DNA of 64,000 nucleotides from Symsagittifera roscoffensis (GCF_963678635.1 NC_087067.1:40010379-40074378); one strand, 5' to 3'; shown: positions 32,669 through 44,269, numbered from the stretch's first letter. Numbers and translations: made by a program. The notes: generated from the letters alone by a model not told the origin.

Positions 32669-33080
32669 CGAAATACTACTTTCGCCAGCTCGCTGATGCT
32701 ATGTGCTACCTCAACTCACAGGATGTAGCACATCTTGATCTTAAGCCCAAAAACTTGCTCTTGACGCATAAGAATCAACTCAAAGTGGCCGATTTTGGCT
32801 TCGCTTTGGTGCTCCGAGATGCAACAGAGGATGATAGTAAGTTTTCCCTTCGCGGCACGCCACTATACATGGCTCCTGAGATTGTGAAAAATGCAGCGAC
32901 TAAAAGCAAGCCCAAGGAGCTCAAAAGGTCGATGTCTCACAGCAACCATACAGAAGTTCGTTCAACTCGGAGCAGGTCTAAAGGCAAAAACACGTCAAAT
33001 ATTTTTGATGCCAGATCAGATCTATGGAGCTGTGGAGTTATTTTATACGAGACATTACTAGGAACTTGTCCTATTATTGG
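32669..33080 (+). CDS. ULK3-like kinase, exon 2 (catalytic core)
   Basis: The acceptor TTTCAG ends at 32668 and the donor GTGAGT starts at 33081; the exon enters at phase 1 and leaves at phase 2. It encodes the catalytic loop HLDLKPKNLL (Asp169, Asn174), DFGFA (Asp187), and the activation segment ending GTPLYMAPE (208-216). HLDLKP and DFGFA are the wording of ULK3. Between APE and the next conserved Asp (DARSDLWSCGV) there are about 42 residues instead of roughly 7. The additional part (about 219-257) is basic and Ser-rich with RSTRSRSKGK. All catalytic residues are present, so the enzyme should be active. Confidence 0.92.
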
Positions 33081-33534
33081 GTGAGTTTAAGTAATTTCTT
33101 ACGTCCTAGTTAGGGATTTCCCTAATCCGCTTTTTCTAATAAACAAGACATTTTCGCTCTACAATAACAAAAGTGCAAATTGTGCACACAGTAGATCGTC
33201 ATTGTTGTTACCCTTGCGATAAGCAAGGGTGCAGTAACGGGGTATATACCTTTTTCCTGAAAATAACATTGTTCACAGGATCACTGAAATTGATGTTCAA
33301 CTCCAAGTCTATAGTTTCGACAACTCAGACATTTTGAGCAAGTCTGCTTCTAAATCCCCTTTTTTAATGAAATTTTGTTTTCTATAAATAAAATTACCAA
33401 GTGCCATATCGCTTCATTTTCCCCTAATTCGATTGTGAAAGGTTTCGCTTTATGCTATACCCGCTTAATGGCCTCATATTGCGTCGTTTAAATTGAATAT
33501 AATTAAACTCATTAAGACTCATTGAAAAAGACTT

Positions 33535-34322
33535 AAAATCAAACCTCTGCGAGCAAGCGATTCGGAGCCCGTGCTTTAAACACTGCCCCTATCATAAGAC
33601 TCTGCGTACACTGTTCAATTCTGAACGATTTCCACTCAACGACAGATGTCGCAAGGAAAAGTTTCAAAACAATCAAGCTGAAGCTGATTCCAAAATCTGG
33701 GCCAGACAAGAAACATCCCTAGAAGCATCTGCGATATGTTTCATTTCATTTTTGGAAATGAAAAACGAAGAAATCCCTATTATCAGATTTAGAAAAAGGA
33801 CTCAGCAATCAGTGAAAAAATGTTCCATACACATTACAAAACACAATTTACTATTAAATTAGAATCAGCTTCTTTGTTTAGTTGGATGAACAAAAATTCC
33901 AGTTTTATTGATTTCTTAGAGCTCCTGGAGCTTTTGAATTTTCCGTATAGCCCCGGAGATGAAAAAAATCGAGGCCAGCGCTTGAACAAGAACCTCCTCC
34001 AGAAGCATTTTCTCAATCCCTTTTTTTGTTCACTGATTCGCACCAAGCCTTGGTGTTGACTCATAAAAATTCAGCAGTTGAATTGGTAGAAACCATTGCA
34101 ATATTTATATGTTAATTTAACCCATTTTAATTACACTGTTATTTTACAGAGGCGAAGCTGAGCTTCGTAGCACTTGCGATACAAATATGAATGACTAAGA
34201 TTAAAATCAAATGGAGAAAATGAAAAAAAATAGTTTTTTTTTTCAATTAAAATTGCAACAAAAGCCAGAAATATCCGGAGCAAAACTGCTTGCACAATTA
34301 GAAACTCTACAAAGAGCTTGGA
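33535..34322 (-). repeat. Inverted copy of 35225-36010 (and 37205-38000)
   Basis: Reading the - strand of this segment gives the same order of sequence as 35225-36010 on +: 'ctctttgtagagtttctaattgtgcgagcag', an A-run, 'tgcttctggaggaggttcttgttcaagcgctgg', and the tRNA-like end. A ~0.8-kb inverted repeat with a ~0.9-kb spacer results. The transcript of the kinase intron could therefore fold into a long double-stranded RNA. Confidence 0.88.
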
Positions 34323-34377
34323 CTCCTGGTGGTACCTTCGTTCATAAAAAATTGAAATTTTGCAGTGTTTCTTGCAC

Positions 34378-34540
34378 ACTTAGCCTGGTAGTAAAGAATA
34401 CGCCTAGGACGGCATAGGTCCTTGTTCGAATCTGATCGGGAACAGTTTTTTTTTCAAAAGGCAAATATTTATGTTCAAAAAAATTTTGGTTTGTTATTTA
34501 TCTGCTTATGTTTTGCCGGTCACATCTGAGAGTCGTTTTT
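34378..34540 (+). repeat. tRNA-like module plus core, copy 2
   Basis: TAGCCTGGTAGTAAAGAATACGCC... then 'ggtccttgttcgaatctgatcggga' (B-box-like), followed by 'tttatctgcttatgttttgccggtcacatc'. Near-identical copy at 36355-36515. Confidence 0.65.
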
Positions 34541-34899
34541 TTTTTCAGCTGGAAGAAACTTTCACTGCAATTGCTTAAAGATTTTTAAGAATCCGGCCGA
34601 AATGAAGTTTGCTTTTCGCATTGGTTGTAATTTTACCAGCTCGATTTGTTAAAGTTTCATTTTCTTTTCTTTTTTTTTGTCTTTTTATAGGGTTAATAAT
34701 TTTCAGCTTAATTAATATCATCTTTGTGGATTCTTATCACATCGCTACCGGGGAAAGTTTTTGTGTGCATGTGTGTTCTGAGGTGACAAGGGACCTAAGA
34801 CTTTATGTTACCTTATTTTAGATATTTGTTGGTATAAAGCGTTTCCGCTCAGGTATTGTCGGCTTTGTTACGGCTTGGTAATTATAAATCATGATCCAA

Positions 34900-35060
34900 T
34901 CAACCATCTGGCGTGGAGGTAAATCAATTGCTTGAGACGGTAAAGGCTTGCGGTTCGAGTCGGGCCGGGCGCTTTTTTATTGCAAAATCGAGTTTTTATT
35001 CTTTTTCGGACTATTGTCCGTCTGTTTTTTGTCGGCTTAGTTTCTGTAGCTCGATGGTTT
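34900..35060 (+). repeat. tRNA-like module plus core, copy 3
   Basis: 'ctggcgtggaggtaaatcaattgcttgagacgg' is followed by GCGGTTCGAGTCGGGCC (good B box) and 'ttgtccgtctgttttttgtcggcttagtttctgtagc'. Its tandem-duplicate partner is at 36890-37045. Confidence 0.65.
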
Positions 35061-35944
35061 AGCTTTTTTCCAATTTGCTGTAACCCTCATGCTTGAGACG
35101 ACGAATCCCAGTTGAGACTTGTTTTTTTGCAAGTAGAAATTTTTGGCTAATTTAGATTATTGTATATATGCTTAATTCTGCAGAAAGGTCTTTTTTGAAA
35201 ACTTGGCTTTGTTATAGCATTCCCAAGCTCTTTGTAGAGTTTCTAATTGTGCGAGCAGTTTTGCTCTGGATATTTTGGACTTTTGTTGCAATTTTAATTG
35301 AAAAAAAAACGATTTTTTTTCATTTTCTCCATTTGATTTTAATCTTAGTCATTCATATTTGTATCGCAAGTGATACGAAGCTCAGCTTCGCCTCTGTGTA
35401 ATAACAGTGTAATTAAAATGGGTTAAATTAACATATAACTTTTGCAATGGTTTCTACCAATTCAACTTCTGAGTTTTTATGAGTCAACACCATGGCTTGG
35501 TGCGAATCAGTGAACAAAAAAAGGGATTGAGAAAATGCTTCTGGAGGAGGTTCTTGTTCAAGCGCTGGCCTCGATTTTTTTTTCATCTCCGGGGCTAGAC
35601 GGAAAATTCAAAAGCTCCAGAAGCTCTAAGAAATAAAAAAAAAAGGAATTTTTTTTTCATCCAACTAAACAAAGAAGCTGATTCTAATTTAATACTGAAT
35701 TGTGTGTTGTAATGTGTATGGAGCATTGTTTCACTGATTGTCTGAGTCCTTTTTCTAAATCTGATAATAGAGATTTCTTCGTTTTTCATTTTCAAAATTG
35801 AAATGAAAGATATCACAGATGCTTCTAGGGATGTTTCTTGTCTGGCCCAGATTTTGGAATCAGCTTCAGCTTGATTGTTTTGAAACTTTTCCTTGCGACA
35901 TCTGTCGTTGAGTGGAAATCGTTCAGAATTGAACAGTGTACGCA

Positions 35945-36010
35945 GAGTCTTATGATAGGGGCAGTGGTTAAAGCACGGGCTCCGAATCGCTTGCTCGCAG
36001 AGGTTTGATT
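35945..36010 (+). repeat. Second type of tRNA-like module (also 37935-38000 and, inverted, 33540-33605)
   Basis: 'gataggggcagtggttaaagcacgggctccgaatcgc' has an A-box-like TGGTTAAAGCACGGG and is followed by 'gcagaggtttgatttt' (eroded B box). The layout resembles a tRNA with a short variable arm. It differs in sequence from the modules at 34378 and 34900, so at least two tRNA-like heads coexist within one repeat. Confidence 0.6.
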
Positions 36011-38299
36011 TTAAGTCTTTTTCAATACAAGAGTATTAATGAGTTTAATTATATTCAAATTAAACGACGAAATATGAGGCCATTAAGCGGGTATAGCATA
36101 AACCGAAACCTTAATATATATAAAATGATAACTGCCATAATTTCACTTGGCGTGGTTTTGTTTAAATTGAAGTTTTGTCTTCTCAAGTTTTGTCTGCTCA
36201 GTATATGCTTAATTACCCTTGCGATAAGCAAGGGTATTGCAATCGGGTACTAGACTTTTTTCCCCGTAAACAACTTTGTCCACAGGAGTCATTGAACTCC
36301 TGGTGGTACCTTCGTTCATAAAAAATTGAAAATTTTGCAGTGTTTCTTGCACACTTAGCCTGGTAGTAAAGAACACGCCTAGGACGGCATAGGTCATTGT
36401 TCGAATCTGACCGGGAACAGTTTTTTTTTCAAAAGGTAAATATTTATGTTCAAAAAAATTTTGGTATGTTATTTATCTGCTTATGTTTTGCCGGTCACAT
36501 CTAAGAATCGTTTATTTCAGCTGTAAAAAACTTTCACTGCAAATGCTTAAAGATTTTTAAGAATCCGGCCGAAATGAAGTTTGCTTTTCGCATTGGTTGT
36601 AATCTTACCAGCTCGATTTGTTAAAGTGTCAATTTTTTTTCAATTTTTTTCGTCTTTTTTATCGGGTTAATAATTTTCAGCTCAATTAATATCATCTTTG
36701 TGGATTCTTATCACATCGTTTTGACGGAGGAAAGTTTTTGTGTGCGTGTGTGTTCTGAGGGGAAAAGGGACCTAAGACTTTTTGTTGCCTAATTTTAGAT
36801 ATTTGTTGGTATAAAGCGTTTCTGCTCAGGTATTGTCGGCTTTGTTACCGCCTGGTAATTATAAATCATGATCCAATCAACCATCCGGCGCATCTGGCGT
36901 GGAGGTAAATCAATTGCTTGAGACGGTAAAGGCTTGCGGTTCGAGTCCGGCCGGACCCTTTTTATTGCAAACTCGAGTTTTATTCTTTTTCGGATTTTTG
37001 TCCGTCTGTTTTTTGTCGGCTTAGTTTCTGTAGCTCGATGGTTTAGCTTTTTTCCAATTTGCTGTAACCCTCATGCTTGAGACGACGAATCCCAGTTGAG
37101 ACCTGTTTTTTTGCAAGTAGAAATTTTTGGCTAATTTAGATTTTTGTATGTGCTTAATTCTGCAGAAAGGTGTTTTTTGAAAACTTGGCTTTGTTATAGC
37201 ATTCCCAAGCTCTTTGTAGAGTTTCTAATTGTGCGAGCAGTTTTGCTCTGGATATTTTGGGCTTTTGTTGCAATTTTAATTGAAAAAAAAACGATTTTTT
37301 TTTTCATTTTCTCCATTTGATTTTAATCTTAGTCATTCATATTTGTATCGCAAGTGATACGAAGCTCAGCTTCGCCTCTGTGTAATAACAGTGTAATTAA
37401 AATGGGTTAAATTTACATATAACTATTGCAATGGTTTCTACCAATTCAACTTCTGAATTTTTTTGAGTCAACACCATGGCGCACCATGGCTTGGTGCGAA
37501 TCAGTGAACAATATGGGATTGAGAAAATGCTTCTGGAGGAGGTTCTTGTTCAAGCGCTGGCCTCGATTTTTTTCATCTCCGGGGCTAGACGAAAAATTCA
37601 AAAGCTCCAGGAGCTCTAAGAAATCAAAAAAAAAGGAATTTTTGTTCATCCAACTAAACAAAGAAGCTGATTCTAATTTAATACTGAATTGTGTGTTGTA
37701 ATGTGTATGGAACATTGTTTCACTGATTGTCTGAGTCCTTTTTCTAAATCTGATAATAGAGATTTCTTAGTTTTTCATTTTCAAAAATGAAATGAAAGAT
37801 ATCACAGATGCTTCTAGGGATGTTTCTTGTCTGGCCCAGATTTTGGAATCAGCTTCAGCATTGATTGTTTTGAAACTTTTCTTTGCGACATCTGTCGTTG
37901 AGTGGAAATCGTTCAGAATTGAACAGTGTACGCAGAGTCTTATGATAGGGGCAGTGGTTAAAGCACGGGCTCCGAATCGCTTGCTCGCAGAGGTTTGATT
38001 TTAAGTCTTTTTCAATGAGTTTTAATTGCTTGTTTTTGCGCACTGCATTTTTTTCTGATTTATTATCATTATATCCCTATTCAAAGCGTATACTTGAGTG
38101 TCACTGAAATTAGCCGAAATACTCCTGTTTTTTGTAATAATTTAGTTGTTTTTTCCTTTCAGAAAATTGTCTCTGCCTTTGCAATGATCAAGCGTTATCA
38201 AATCGGAATGTAGTCTTTTTATGGTCAATTAGGTATTAAAATCGATTGAATAATTTGATAGCTTCATTGATAATCTAATCAAATTTCTCTTTTTTTTCC

Positions 38300-38500
38300 C
38301 GGCAAATTTGGCTTAGAGATAACAACTACGCATGGGACGGCTAAGGGCCTTGGTTCGAATCCCGCCAGGACTTGTTTTATATAAAATAAACTGAAAATGT
38401 TCTGTCTCAAAAAAAGTATCAGTCTATAGTTTGTCTACTTATGTTTTGTCGACTTAGTTGCCACTTTTTTGTGCTGTAAGCAATTTTCATTGTAATTTCA
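38300..38500 (+). repeat. tRNA-like module plus core, copy 4
   Basis: 'ttggcttagagataacaactacgcatgggacgg' precedes CTTGGTTCGAATCCCGCC, a perfect pol III B-box consensus. The core 'tttgtctacttatgttttgtcgacttagttgccac' follows, then 'gtgctgtaagcaattttcat'. It is the cleanest tRNA-like copy in the window. Confidence 0.7.
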
Positions 38501-39494
38501 ACTATCTTTGATTTGTTTTTTTTTGAAGAAGAAAACACACGTCATTACGGTATAAAAGTCTATGCATCAATACAGTAAAGTGTAATAAAGATAATTTCAA
38601 GTTTTCAGATTAGCTGCTTGAATATTAATTAATTAAGTGAAATAAAAAATGATTAAAATGCCATGAATTTACTGCTGGAATAAAAACATCAAATTAAGAC
38701 TTAGCAATATAAATAAATACACATATGTATACAAAGTTAAACCAATTCAACCTTAAAAACTTCGATAAAATGTACTGGTGATATATAAGATTTGTGTAAG
38801 ACTTAATTAAACAATTAAACATTAGCTTGTGTTTAATTGACTTAATGAGTGACCAAATTTTGCGTCTTTTCGAAGGTATAAGAGATATTCTTATGCTTTC
38901 GTGTGTTGGAATGGCGTAATAGTCATGATTATCAGGACATTAAGCGAAAAGTGTTGCTGGACATGTTTTCCTCAAATTTATTATCGTGCGCGGCAGATTG
39001 TGGAATTTTTATAGATTTGTTTGAATAATGTTTTTTCTTTTTTTTAGTGTGGCTTCATTTCATTTTCTTTTTACTAGCTTGCAATGCTGTGTTTGTTTGG
39101 TATCGCAAGGGGTGCGAAGTGTTACGATGCCATTTTACTTTTGATTTCTTCATTTTCAGCTGAAATTCATTTTCAAAAAAGAAGCATATGATGCTCTCCC
39201 ATTACAAAATTGGAAACGGCGCAAAAAAGGAATTTTAGTTTCTATAGTATTCATTTTGTAAGTTTCTTAGCAGTTTTCTAAAATTGTTTTCAAAAATAAG
39301 TGTCCTTCATCAATTGTTCTTGAAACTCAAAGAACAGTTAGAATATATATTTTTTTGAAGTTTAAAGTTGAAAATTTTTTCAAAAAAAGACTAGTTGGCC
39401 ATTTTCTTTTCGGTATCCATGGGTTTATTTACACTTTCCTTCTGTGTCTTGGCTAGATTTGGTTTTCATATCTGCACCCCTTTTTTTGTTTCAG

Positions 39495-40494
39495 GACTAC
39501 GTCACAAGCAGTTTTGGAGAAACTTATGCTTCTGAAAGATCCGATCACCATTCCAGCAAATAGCCAAAATAAATTCAGTTTTGAGTGCATTGATCTATTG
39601 ACTAGACTTCTTCAAATCAACCCAGATGAACGTATCACATTTACGGAACTGCGAACCCATCCATTCACTGACCTTGAAAAATATCGGACCTGTTTTTCCA
39701 TCAGAACTGAAGGCGAAAATTGTTTTGCCAATGCTAGTAATTTATCTAAAATTAGCGATTTGAGTGGTGCTATTACGCTGTACGCTGAGGGAGCTAGGTT
39801 ACTAATGGAAGTGGTTCAATTGACAGACATTGAAGCTGAGAAAAATCAGCTGCGAAACGAAGTCAATTTTTATACTCAAAAAGCAGAAAGGTTAAAAAGT
39901 CGTTTGTCAGAAAAAGCTGAAAATAAAGCAAAAGTTGAAACTTCGCTGCCAAATAAAGCTGATGAAACTTCACAAATGGAGAACATCAATTTTGGTGCTG
40001 ATATTGAACAGATTTTCTCCCGAGGTGAAGAAAAATTTGCCGAATTTCAGTCGGCCTTTCATGCCTTTGATGACATACTCCTGAAGCAGAGAGAAGCGCA
40101 TAAAAGTTTCCTGTGTCCATTTTTAAGTAAAGGACATTTTGACCAGTGTAAAAATATCCTTTTGAAAGTAATCGAATTTTATCGCTTACGTTTGAAAGAT
40201 TTCAATGAACATGACGCAGAATCCAAAAAACGGAGGCGGCTTTTAAGCGAAGAAATGATGCGGATAGTGAGCTTAGCCGAAAAAATAATGGAATTGAAAT
40301 CAGAACGAAACCTTTCCGAAAGTTTCAATGCTAGTGGATCTCAAGTGATAGCAAAACCAGCAGTTGTACCATTGAATGGAAAATCAACTGACCCTCTTAT
40401 TAGTTCGCCGGACGAATCAGTTTTCCCAGAAGCTGTGTACCCTGTTGACATTAAAGAAAATAATAATGATAATCGCAAATGCTCAATTCAATGA
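39495..40494 (+). CDS. ULK3-like kinase, exon 3 (end of kinase domain, MIT-like region, CaaX-like end)
   Basis: The acceptor TTTCAG ends at 39494; the first base completes the Gly codon split with exon 2, and the frame runs 333 codons to TGA at 40492-40494. It holds the end of the kinase domain (LLTRLLQINPDERITFTELRTHPF, to about residue 340). Next is a helical repeat at about 360-420 (NLSKISDLSGAITLYAEGARLLMEVV) that fits an MIT domain, the ESCRT-III-binding module of ULK3. A long charged helical region follows (about 440-560). The protein ends KCSIQ, a C-a-a-X pattern that would be a farnesylation site. ULK3 proteins with MIT domains regulate the abscission checkpoint. Confidence 0.9.
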
Positions 40495-41452
40495 ATGAAG
40501 TTGATACATTAGTATAGAATAGAAGAAGAATACATGCACGGATGCAGTACTTTCGAAGATCCTATGTATTAAGATTAAGTATATAGTTTTTAAAAGAGTA
40601 ACGAACGTAGTGAGATCCTTATATAGGTTTTTTTTTGCTTTTTTTAGGATAAATTTGTGCACGTTCAATTTTGATTTTTCGAGGTTTGTCATAATTTTGT
40701 TTTCAAGTTCAGTTCATTTCCATTGTTAAAAGAATGGCAACGTTTACTATTGAACAGCAAAAGTAAAAAGGTCACCAAAAACAAGCTCGACTTCTAGTTT
40801 TGAAAGTGGATTTTAATGTTCAGATTTCCCAGCGAAATTAAAAACTAATCTTTTGATCCAGTTTTCTCAAATTGGGTTAATTTTATTAACAAAGAACTGA
40901 TTGTAATTTAATTTTGAAATTCAGAAAGCTTTAGGAGCATATTATTTTCTATAAAATTCGTCAGTTTCCCGTTTCCTTGCGTGATTACTTTTTTCCAACT
41001 GTCATTTGGCTGTTATATTTCTTTCAAAAAAGTAGGAGAAAATGAAAAGTTTTGTGACATTGCAGTCCTTACAGCTTCGCCATTTGTTTTCACTCAAATA
41101 AATTTGACTTTGAGAAAATTAAAGTAAAGTGTTCAAAGCATCCTTTCGGATTGAATAATCAAGCATGGAATAGCACTAATTCTAGTTCATATTCATTAAT
41201 TACAGGTCAAATAGCGACTGTACACGTACAAACGCTTCTTGTTCACGAAGTTTGTTTCTTTCTTGAGTAAAACACCCGCCGTTTCCGTTTCATAACTCAA
41301 GGTTTGGTGCTCGAGCTGATGCTACTTTTTTCTCCATTTTTCTTTTCTTGAATAAGGTTTTTGGTTTCGCATCGGCTTGTCCGTGCGCAAACTATCTAAC
41401 TTTATTCATCTGTTCATTTTTTCTTCTTCAAGAAGGCTATCCTGCTCAAATT
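40495..41452. other. 3' flank of the kinase gene
   Basis: No coding. The first ~90 bp after the stop (a likely 3' UTR) recur in inverted orientation at 55985-56065, and 40690-40780 recurs in direct orientation at 56410-56480. These are dispersed repeats of unknown type. No clear AATAAA was tied to the gene. Confidence 0.5.
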
Positions 41453-41457
41453 GTACA

Positions 41458-42775
41458 TGTCGTCTTTAGGATTTCCGCACACGGTCTTGCGAAGCTATCC
41501 CTTTTACCGTGCTAAAGCAGGGGCACTAAGGCTCGGTATTAACGACAATCCCGAAAGGGTTTTGTTAGTAGTGAGTTGTCCTCTACTGTATTCTATTGCT
41601 CCCCCTTGGTCAGTGATGATCTTGCTCGCTATATCTCGCTTGAAGTCGCGTACAACGAATTCCTTTCTTTCAAATGAATTCAATATATATAAGTCTGAAT
41701 ACAAAGGGCCTACTAGTTCGGCCAGAGTATAATTTATTAATATACAACAGAATGGTTTGCGATCTGTACACGCTTAACAATTTCTTCTGCGTACTCGTTC
41801 AGTACACGCGTCGACTAAGCTCTCTGACTTTTGCTAGCTTCTACTCTAACTAATATTCCACAAGGCACTTCGACTTGCGTTCTTACTTCACTCGCTGTGA
41901 AACAATTAACTGATGAGTTCAGATAGCGGCCACAACTGGGACCTACTGAATCTTACGTTCGTTAACTCGTTCTCCCTTCAAAATACGCTCTCGAACCTCC
42001 ACTTCTTATATCTAATTGCGCTCCGTTTTTGTTAAAGTCACGCCACTTCATATCAGTGTTGTCATCCCCTTAAGCACAACCGCCCCCTATGGTTTTCCTT
42101 TTTACCTACTCCCTCTGTCGAAGCTGACGGGTTCCAAGTCCGGGGTTTTTATCGATTTGTTCACGTTTCGTAAATACATCCTCCTGCGGTTGGTATCGTA
42201 AATCGGGTAAGTAACCGAAGTCGTATGATTCTTATCAGTTAAATCCCCCCTACGCTACTTACTTAAATACCAGCTGACTTCGGTATCAAATCCTGACCCA
42301 AGTAACAAAGTCGTACGATCCCAATAAACTAATCATAACCCGATTTTGAACCAAATTTTACTAATATTTTCCCTATCATGTTAGGATAAAATACACGGTC
42401 GGGGATAAGTTTTGCTTTTATACTCGGTAGTACCCCCATGACCCAATTTACCCTGGGCACATAATTCCGTGCATGTACAATCCCATAGCAATTAGCTACC
42501 TACAGGTATAAACCGTTTTCCATTTTCTTAATCCCAGCCAGAGTTAGAGGGGGAAATGTCCGGGTAAAAGTGCATTTTTCTTCGATTTTATTTCTACTAC
42601 TTTATTTAGCTTTAAGTCCACTTTTCAATCTTTGTTTACCCTTAGCTAACAGCCATCCAAATAAGCTATTTAGACCTCATATTGAGAAATGAAATACCTA
42701 AACTTAAACCAAGGTAACGATACCCAAGCAGAAAATACGCTAAGTCGAAAATTTGCTAGAATTACCAATTCTACA
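41458..42775 (-). repeat. Gypsy 3' LTR
   Basis: 1,318 bp, ending on the + strand at ...AATTCTACA. Directly inside it on the - strand is a purine-rich tract (CTAGAAGGGAAGAC, about 42776-42789), the expected primer for second-strand DNA. Nearly identical to 51346-52669, which carries a few-base insertion near 52520. Confidence 0.95.
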
Positions 42776-42987
42776 GTCTTCCCTTCTAGTCTATTATTCT
42801 CCCGAATAATGTTAGGTTTTTCTCTCCCCCTTTTTTTACCATTAAATGCTGAATTACTGACTATATACAATCTATACTTTATTTAGGTGTAAGCTATAGT
42901 TAAATTTAAGTTTAAGCTATAAGTTTAATCAGTTCCTTCCTTTATAAATTCCTTGGTTATTAGCGAGAGTTTATAAACTGTCCTCTC

Positions 42988-43602
42988 CTAATTTTCGGCC
43001 CCCGAATTGGTTGAGGATTCGTCATATTCGTCTGACCAATTCCCCTCTCCCCATTGGGCCTGGAGCGCCCGATATTCCTCCTCCCCTATGGTATGTCTGA
43101 TTTCGTCAAAGAGGTCCCTAATTTTGGGCCTATCACTGGGCCTCCTCCTCCCAGCCCTTGCTATGTCGGAGAGGGAAATTGAGTGGGTGCTTGCAGAGTC
43201 CTCATCACTCTCCCAACTGAGAAATCTCTCCCGCCCAGACTTCTCCGAAGGCGGTTGACCCTCGGTCGAGCAAGTGTCAGTTGCCGGGTCCCGGGCGGGC
43301 TCATGTACATGAAATTGGCCCGCAGTTGAGCAACTCTCCAGATCGGGTTCCCCCGGATTGAACTTCCAGAGAGCTGTGCTCACATCCGGCACCGTCTCTT
43401 CGACTCTAGGGTAGTGTCGGAAAGGCCGTGGGGCACCCTGCCCCCGCAGAAACAACCGGAACTCATGCCAGGAGGCAGTGTCTGCCAATAGGTGCAGGGA
43501 GGCACCACTCTTCAGTGAAAGAGTTATATACTCATCTTCTTCCTGGTAGTCTAGGATGGTGAAGAAGGCTCGGAGGATGAAGGATCTCCACACAATTGTC
43601 AT
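42988..43602 (-). CDS. Additional ORF between envelope-like region and 3' LTR
   Basis: An intact 204-codon frame on the - strand starts with MTIVWRSFILRAFF, continues with a β-rich stretch and a Pro/Asp/Glu/Ser-rich middle, and ends very acidic (IGEEEYRALQAQW..., then Asp/Glu/Ser). It has no Cys-rich motif, no signal peptide I trust and no similarity that I recognise to gag, pol or env. Its place downstream of env and close to the 3' LTR is where complex retroviruses keep accessory genes. It is one of the few unbroken frames of the element, which suggests it is real. Function unknown. Confidence 0.55.
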   Translation of the reverse strand: MTIVWRSFILRAFFTILDYQEEDEYITLSLKSGASLHLLADTASWHEFRLFLRGQGAPRPFRHYPRVEETVPDVSTALWKFNPGEPDLESCSTAGQFHVHEPARDPATDTCSTEGQPPSEKSGRERFLSWESDEDSASTHSISLSDIARAGRRRPSDRPKIRDLFDEIRHTIGEEEYRALQAQWGEGNWSDEYDESSTNSGAEN

Positions 43603-44269
43603 TTTGGCGACTTTTTTTTCTTCTGTAATTTAGAGAATTTATTAAAATTCGACGGTTCCTTAACGACTGAATTTTGATAGTAACAATGCACGGTTTCAGC
43701 CTTCGTGGTTCTCTTTTTCCCTTATCTTCACCTGTTCAGATGTTTATCGAGGCGACACAACGGCCCGTCAATCAATCGGTTGCTTTTACTTAAGATTGTA
43801 ATCTGTCATGTTCGTTGGTTAACCTGCAAGCCTGGCCTCGAAAGTCTTGTATGCTATGAATTAACCTGAGCTTGCGCTAAATTAACCTGATTAAGTCTTT
43901 AATGACCCTCAACCTCTTTAATGTCGCCTAACGCATCCTACTAAATTGTATCGTGTGATCGCAAACCTCTAGTCGGTCCCCGTCAAATAAAAGCACGTAT
44001 GGTTATACCATGAATGAGGGGTCAGCTGAGCTGACTCGGGGACATGACTGCTATCAAGTTACTCCTCACGGTGTGATCCAACCTCATCCGTTTAGATAGA
44101 TATGAATGTTTGAAACGAAGTAGTGATATCCATGAGGTGGGGTCACACCCTAGTATAGTAGCACCGAATACGATGAGCATTATATTGAGTTCATGAATAT
44201 ATAAAATGTTTTAGACTCACAACCGGTCGGACTGGTTCTCACCCTCCTGATCGCCTCATCCTCCCCTCC
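43603..44269. other. Non-coding part of the gypsy element
   Basis: No protein-like frame. Contains a short palindrome GTCAGCTGAGCTGAC (near 44021-44035). May hold a splice acceptor or leader for the additional ORF; none is certain. Confidence 0.4.

Larger units (their letters stand above)
34318..38005 (+). repeat. ~2-kb tandem duplication (34318-36010 and 36296-38005)
   Basis: The two segments match almost throughout in the same orientation, starting at 'actcctggtggtaccttcgttcataaaaaattg' and ending at 'gcttgctcgcagaggtttgatttt'. The offset is about 1,980-1,990 bp. Between them (36011-36295) lies a copy of the hairpin-led block. Differences are mostly short indels in T and A runs. Confidence 0.9.
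33081..39494 (+). other. Intron 2 of the kinase gene
   Basis: A 6.4-kb intron made largely of one repeat family: a hairpin block, long inverted arms, a ~2-kb tandem duplication, and at least eight tRNA-like modules. The stretch 38490-39494 has no clear repeat apart from a TATCGCAAGGGGTGCGAAG terminus near 39099. No exon is needed here. Confidence 0.8.

Noticed and set aside
38300..38372. Functional tRNA gene at the perfect B box
   Set aside because: The segment does not fold into a full cloverleaf by eye, has no proper anticodon arm, and belongs to a repeat family.
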